Source of the DNA: Ophioderma brevispina
Taxonomy: Eukaryota > Echinodermata > Ophiuroidea > Amphilepidida > Ophiodermatidae
Assembly (NCBI GenBank): GCA_023653785.1
Contig: JAMKCH010049355.1
Span: forward strand, 29,624-93,623
Direction: 5' to 3'
DNA length: 64,000 bases
The notes beneath the pieces were generated by a model, which worked only from the letters and a program-made list of their open reading frames with translations, made no database searches and was not told the DNA's origin. The translations under genes were made by a program, and so were the position numbers. Below are positions 59,003-64,000 of the stretch, piece by piece (the first letter of the stretch is position 1; every line of letters starts with the position of its first letter).

Positions 59003-59978
59003 ATTTCCCTATGGTTTTTCAAATTTAATACACAGTAGAGTTTATTATCTTAGGTTTAGGTACGATATATTTATAGCAATCGAAACTCACTGCCTTGACC
59101 GGATTTCGAACCACCAGATTCTTTGTATTGGGGAGGCTGATGACTGAACCAATCGAGATAACTCGCCCCTGTTGATAAAACGGGGCAACGCAAAAATTAA
59201 TATTCCATGTAAAAAAAGTTCAACCAGTGTATAAACACACTAAGAGAAAACTAATGACTCATAAAAATTGCGACCTACGTCACAGAGAGCTTCACAGAGT
59301 GAAAAAAAACCCCGAAAAAGCCTCAGGGAATCCTCGTATTGCAGTTGAAAAAACAATTAGGGCACAAAATTGAAAAAGTATAGTCACTGCCAGATGACAT
59401 GTTATTTTTACGCACCAATGTTGCTAAGAATAGACCGTATTTTTGATAAAAGCCCGTCGTTTGATTGGTTATAATTTCCTTTATAAGTAGGTCTAATTAA
59501 GTATAGTCTGCGGGACAACATTGCCCCGACGGCCTGCCTTTTTTCTGACCACAAAACGACCAGTCCCCCCACCATTTCCAAACTTCTGGCCCGAAGTTTG
59601 ACTTACCGGACCATAAAATTGACCACCTCCACTTTTTGCAATGCCAGCCCAAGTTGACCTTGCCGACCGGCAACCGCCGCCGACTACCCAACGTCGGCCC
59701 TAAGTCAGTCTGATATGGGGTGTATTACAGTCGGGGCCAACGTCGTTTTGCCAACGTCAGGCCAACATCTGTTTTGCCAAGCTTTTCCCGGCTATTTCTT
59801 GATGCCATTTTCCCAACGTTGGCCGGACGTTGGCTTTGCCGGAAAGTAATAAATAATTAAAAAAAGGCAAATTAATGCCACCACTACCGATGTTCCAACG
59901 TTGGCACTAGGTTGGCTGGCCCACAGCGACCAATGCCAACCAATGCCGACATTGGCCCAACGTTGTAATGCTATCTGG
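58761..59978. mobile_element. 1.2-kb TIR element packed with CCAACGTTGG-type motifs
   Basis: The ends CCAGATAGCATACAAGGTTG and CAACGTTGTAATGCTATCTGG are inverted. At least eleven CCAACGT/ACGTTGG words, often as GGCCAACGTC, crowd both subterminal regions (58790-58930 and 59690-59965). The centre has an A42 tract (58960-59001) and a tRNA-like block. No clear target duplication. Class unknown. Confidence 0.75.
59085..59172 (-). repeat. tRNA-like block inside the 1.2-kb element
   Basis: On the minus strand, GTTATCTCGATTGGTTCAG resembles an A-box and GGTTCGAAATCC a B-box with one extra base. GGGGCGA starts the block. It does not fold into a good tRNA cloverleaf. It is probably a tRNA-derived SINE head or decayed tRNA gene. 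Confidence 0.5.
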
Positions 59979-60179
59979 GAGGCTATTTCAGGCCATGGCC
60001 CTTTAAAGAATAAAAATCTCCTAGGGATCACCAGGGATATATGGATATGACAATGTGCAAGCGGCACTAGGGGTGGAAGTTGGAAATCTTGCAGTTTCGC
60101 TTTGTAATACTTTTTCCTCATGCAAAATTGATAGAGCAATTTGAAATGTAAGTAGTTCACAATATTTTTTCCTAAAATT

Positions 60180-60337
60180 ATCATGATATTACTGAGATCT
60201 TTTTAACGAAGGTTTAAGAGCTGATTTTGAAGTGTCACTGAGACGGAGACTGCCATAGTAAATGTACGTAGCATTTCCCCAAATTACCGTTTGGAAATCC
60301 CCAATGCCCAAATCGAGCAGATCGTGTACTACCCCCT
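60180..60337. mobile_element. CAGGGGGGTAG-family element, truncated copy
   Basis: It matches the last ~160 bases of 14742-15186, ending CGAGCAGATCGTGTACTACC. The left part is missing. Confidence 0.65.
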
Positions 60338-60754
60338 GGATGGCAATACCCATATTTTAGTATATTACAATGTAGAAATCAGTCTGTGCTATCTTCATCG
60401 CACCATAGCCTTTCGTTATCTTGTAATTGCTGTTATAGCTAAAAAAACATGCGATGGCGCTTTGCCAAGAAAGTATGTTTCCAATTAGAACCCTAACAAA
60501 TACCACACTGAAGTTAGTTGGTATCTTGTGGAAGTTCCAAAGGTGCAGTACTGCCATTCCAATGTTTTGGTATTTTGTGGTATATGGGAGAGTAAGGTGG
60601 GGTATATGGTATTAGCGTTCATTAAATATGGCCTTGTTGGGGCTAATTATAGGCAGTGGTGGCCAAGAAATCCGAATTTTAGACGTCATCATTGGTTTAA
60701 CAATGAAAAATGGCTATGAAATGATACAACTATTTTCTTTTTCTAAAACCGTCG

Positions 60755-61197
60755 GGGGTGGGGGGTAGGACACACGACTTGCTTGATTTGGGCATTGAGG
60801 ATTTCCAAACGGTAATTTTGGGAACTGCATTACTATGGCAGTCTCTGTCTCAGTTATATTGCAAAATCTCCTCTTAAACCTTAGTTCAATACAAGTAGTA
60901 ATATCATGATAATTAAGGAATAAATTATTGACTTCAAAATCCGTCAGGGTTAGTGGATTAACCCCACTGCAAAATAGTGTAATTTCCAATAACGATTATT
61001 TAGATTTAAATATTTGTGACCAGGCCTAGCATTTACTTTAGTTAAGTCTGTGTGTAACCGTTCGATATGTGTAAGAGCGCCCTCCTACCATCAAGTCTTT
61101 GAAAACGACTAGCACGCAGGTTATGCTGGAAGTTGCAGGGAAGTTGATGCGTTTTGAATTCGCGGTTGCTGTTAGGTTGGCATGTTCTACCCCCCTG
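60755..61197. mobile_element. CAGGGGGGTAG-family element, full copy, inverted
   Basis: It starts GGGGTGGGGGGTAGGACA and ends ATGTTCTACCCCCCTG. Interior landmarks CTTGCTTGATTTGGGCATTG and GGTTAGTGGATTAACCCCAC match 14742-15186 in opposite orientation. Flanks AAACCGTCGG and AAACCGTTGG differ at one base. It lies 290 bases before INTS6 exon 3. Confidence 0.8.
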
Positions 61198-61487
61198 AAA
61201 CCGTTGGAGCTGAAGAATCAACTCCACTATAAGGGTTATTTCTGATTTTTTATGTACGGTACATAATAATGGATGAGGTTGGTCATGGAAATATCCATGA
61301 CCGACCCACATCAAAGTGCGTAATTCAGTTTGTGGTTTGTGGTCTGTATTGCTGTAATTAATTTGATTTGTTTCAATGGTGAGTTGCTAATATTGAAAGA
61401 GGCTTGGCCGCCATGCAATCGTCTGTTGCCAATCAAAAATTTTATTCGCAGCATTTTAAAATTGGAGTTTCTTTTCTCCCTTCTTAG

Positions 61488-61637
61488 GCTGGATGGAAGG
61501 AAAGCCACATCATTTTTATGAATGAACTCAAAAATCTTCAGGCCTCCAGTCTTACAGGAATGGGTCATGCTCTTAAGATGACCTTTGACCTCCTTAATGT
61601 CAACAGGCTCTACTCTGGCATTGATAACTATGGTCAG
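61488..61637 (+). CDS. INTS6: Integrator complex subunit 6, coding exon 3
   Basis: Residues 64-113: AGWKESHIIFMNELKNLQAS, SLTGMGHALKMTFDLLNVNR, LYSGIDNYGQ. The conserved AGWKE.H..FM.ELKNLQA and R...GIDNYGQ blocks identify it. T86 sits at the expected second MIDAS position of the von Willebrand A domain. Borders are CTTCTTAG|GCT and CAG|GTAAGA, phase 0. The next family segment (GRNPFFLEP..) is not in the window. Confidence 0.97.
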
Positions 61638-64000
61638 GTAAGATCACCTTAATTAAAATGTTACTTTAATGTCTTCATTCTAGACCAGTGTGTTGTGTAT
61701 TTAGTTGTTTCAGTTTTTACCTCAGCAATTTGTAGCTCAAGCTATTTACTAATATTGCATATTTATAGAGGTGTTGATCTGTCTGTGTATGGCCAACATT
61801 TTCTTTATAAATTAACTATGTACAATTGCACATGCATGCATGGATGGATTTTGATGAAATTTGGAAAGGAATGAAATGAAACTTTAAGAGGACATAGAAT
61901 AGGATGTTCACTGTTCAGGAATTTTAGGTGAAATGTCACTGGAGTTATTTGAGGTCATTGCTGCTCAAATGTTTCTTCCACAGAAAAAGATGGTATTCAC
62001 CGAAGTTGTTGATCTTTTGAGGTACATGAAGTATTCAGACACGATAGCTCATCTTGGGGTCATTTTAAAAAGCCTTACCACCAATGGAGGCCATTTTGGG
62101 GGGGAAGTGAACTTTTTTTGGTATCAAACATACAAATTTTGAGAATTTTTTTGCCCAGAATTTGTGATTTTTGTCCCTAAATCGCTGATTTTAGCCCAAA
62201 ATTGCATTTCTTTTGGCCACGGGAGAAATACAAGGGGGGGGGGGCAAGAAAAATTAATGGGGTGAATCATGGGTGTTTTGAGAGCTGCAGGTGTCATTGT
62301 TGAAGAATACTTCATATTTTTATCAAGAGAAATTGATGTGCATTAACCAAATTTGCTCAGATCCGGAGTTGTTGGGGAATAAGGTTTTAAACACAACAAA
62401 CATGGTGAAGGCCTGATAGGTTACACTTAAAATTTGCAACACAAATTTGTTTGCATTTCTACTTGACTAGCGCTGGCAACCGCTAGCTGAGTTTGAATGG
62501 GGAGCGGTCACTAAACGGATTGATCACTCTCAATGACGCAACTTAAGAGACTTACTGTGTTTTTTCCTCCAGCCTCGTTTATTTGCCTATTGTGTTATGT
62601 CAAGAGCTGTCAAGATTTAGGGAGAGGCCCCCCTCACCATGAGCCAATGAATGCCAGGTGAAATTTAATAATACTGCCAAATTCAATGTGCAAACCAAGG
62701 AACTTGCACGTATTCCCAAAGGCCCCCCCCCCAGTTGGGGGTAGCTGTGGTCGGAGGAAATGGGCTCTCAGTGACGTAGCTAATACTGGGGAATGAGGAA
62801 GCCCTCTTGGGAAGAAAAGTTTTTGAGGGAAAATCGGTGAAATATTGATGGTAATCATGAAAATTCAGTCGCTTTTTGGCAACGCTGGCCTCCGATCGAT
62901 GAATTTCCCCTGAACGGGCCTGACCTCCCTTAACGTGCTTTTTCCCCCTCTGAACTGCTACTTTCTGGGCCACGTATGGGTGGCCTCGCTAAGGGCGCTG
63001 AGAGGACCATCTCCCATAGATATCTATGGGATTCTCTGCTACTCCCTTAAACATGTCCAGGGGTTAAGTGGGTGAGGTGGTAGTTGATGACGCTTATATT
63101 AGGCTGTTAACACCCAGTATCATTGTCCCCCCCCCACTAAACTGTATTTTTGAAACCACCGCCATCAAAAACTCCATTTTCTCGACAAATTTGAAATCTT
63201 TCACCCAAAGACTCTACTGTAGTCCGCCAGCCAAAATCAGGCAAAAAATCAACCCTTATTTTGGGCCAATTTGGCTATCTATCACCCAAGAACCCGTTTT
63301 GGCACATTCTCTATCACCCACCGAATTTCCTTTTCCCTATCTTTGAAAGCACAGCCTAAAGGCTTAAACCCATTTTTCATACGGCGTGTTCCCGATCGCC
63401 TCGGAGGTACAAATTCATTTTGTGGCGCTTTGTGCAAATTCAAACGAACAAATAATTTGAAAAGACGTGAAACCAAATAATGGTACATAGGGCCTATTTG
63501 TGCCAATTCTTGCTTCCTTCCAGGCACAGAGCTGCAGATTGGGGGGCATTCTGTATAGGCCTTACTTTGCTCGCTACGTCCTAGTAACCATCTGCATGTT
63601 CCGTATCTGTTCCTCTGGCAGGGGCGGCGACAAAAATAATTCACTTTTTTTAATTTACCCAATTTTGGCCCTTTCGTGGAGCCGGCACTATTGGCATGTA
63701 CGTGTCTGAAATGCGATTTCTCCTCAATATTTTCAACAACGTCAAATTCCGGCAAAATCTATATTTTTTTTTTTGTTCTTTGGTGTTGATACGACCCTTT
63801 AAGGTAGACAAAATTATTCACACTCCTCTGCTAAAATCCTGTTGAGTATGCCTTCACACACTATATACCACGGTGGACACAACTGACATAGCAATGAATG
63901 GCAAACATCGAGGACATATCATTGGCTCGGAAGCTTTTCGGGCTTGGGGGGGCCCACCGCAGGCCCGCTGGGGGAGGCGTTGGGCGGCAAACCAGCAGGG
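61638..64000 (+). other. INTS6: INTS6 intron 3, start; continues beyond the window
   Basis: I searched by eye for the next conserved exon and did not find it. The stretch has a G-rich wave-like repeat at 62085-62280, related to 4890-5360. C-runs occur at 62723-62732 and 63127-63136. A 157-codon minus-strand frame (63282-63755) has no recognisable motif, and plus-strand frames overlap it. Confidence 0.85.

Larger units (their letters stand above)
49768..61487 (+). other. INTS6: INTS6 intron 2 (11.7 kb), repeat-filled
   Basis: It lies between the phase-0 exons ending GTIK and starting AGWKES. Almost all of it can be assigned to satellites, foldbacks and transposons listed separately. The rest (49768-50444, 52262-53930, 53986-54014, 57001-57182, 60338-60754) shows no gene. 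50137-50169 is a GT-repeat followed by T-run. 52981-53000 is a short TC-repeat. Confidence 0.93.

Noticed and set aside
63282..63755. 157-codon minus-strand frame as a gene
   Set aside because: Length is notable, but no motif, no plausible splice context and overlapping plus frames. It lies inside INTS6 intron 3. Left as unrecognised.
61638..64000. INTS6 exon 4
   Set aside because: The conserved continuation after IDNYGQ was not found on the plus strand before the window ends.

Overview
The window reads as nuclear DNA of a metazoan, most likely an aquatic invertebrate. It is AT-rich and gene-poor, with introns using GT..AG borders and dense non-autonomous transposons. The only gene I can name with confidence is the 5' end of INTS6 (Integrator complex subunit 6) on the plus strand. 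Its three coding exons in the window (49391-49501, 49690-49767, 61488-61637) encode residues 1-113 of the N-terminal von Willebrand A domain. The rest of the gene lies beyond 64000. I cannot assign a species. The repeat style (GGGG-rich elements, AGGTCA-rich satellites, many foldback elements) would suit an echinoderm or hemichordate, but that is only an impression.

1-36 kb is upstream intergenic sequence, or introns of genes I could not recognise. It holds several families of short inverted-repeat elements. Elements with TTAAAGG ends on TTAA sites are at 6636, 8557, 13385, 14467, 26166, 28349, 28918, 33507 and 57183. hAT-like elements with 8-bp target duplications are at 3457, 8859, 14742, 21939 and 50445. 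Harbinger-like elements with TTA duplications are at 23592 and 24842. A mariner-like element is at 11725. There is also a ~1.05 kb solo LTR at 20630 with a relative at 57473, a decayed LINE 3' end at 10795-11440, large foldbacks, and a few exon-like open segments of unknown affiliation.

36.17-44.53 kb is one large composite element. It has terminal inverted repeats of about 1.6 kb. The left repeat is split by a 1.45 kb insertion that carries a minisatellite with a 226-codon open frame, and it contains a tandemly duplicated ~385 bp module. The ~3.2 kb core has only coding fragments I cannot assign.

44.5-49.2 kb holds two GGGG-ended elements and a (TTTA)n-rich tandem repeat just upstream of INTS6. 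49.2-64 kb is INTS6. Its 11.7 kb second intron carries an AGGTCA-rich satellite, a ~180 bp satellite, a G-rich minisatellite, a DDE-transposase scrap, a 1.7 kb foldback, an LTR nested in a TTAA element, and a 1.2 kb element packed with CCAACGTTGG motifs. Gene interplay cannot be discussed beyond INTS6 itself, because no second gene is identifiable.
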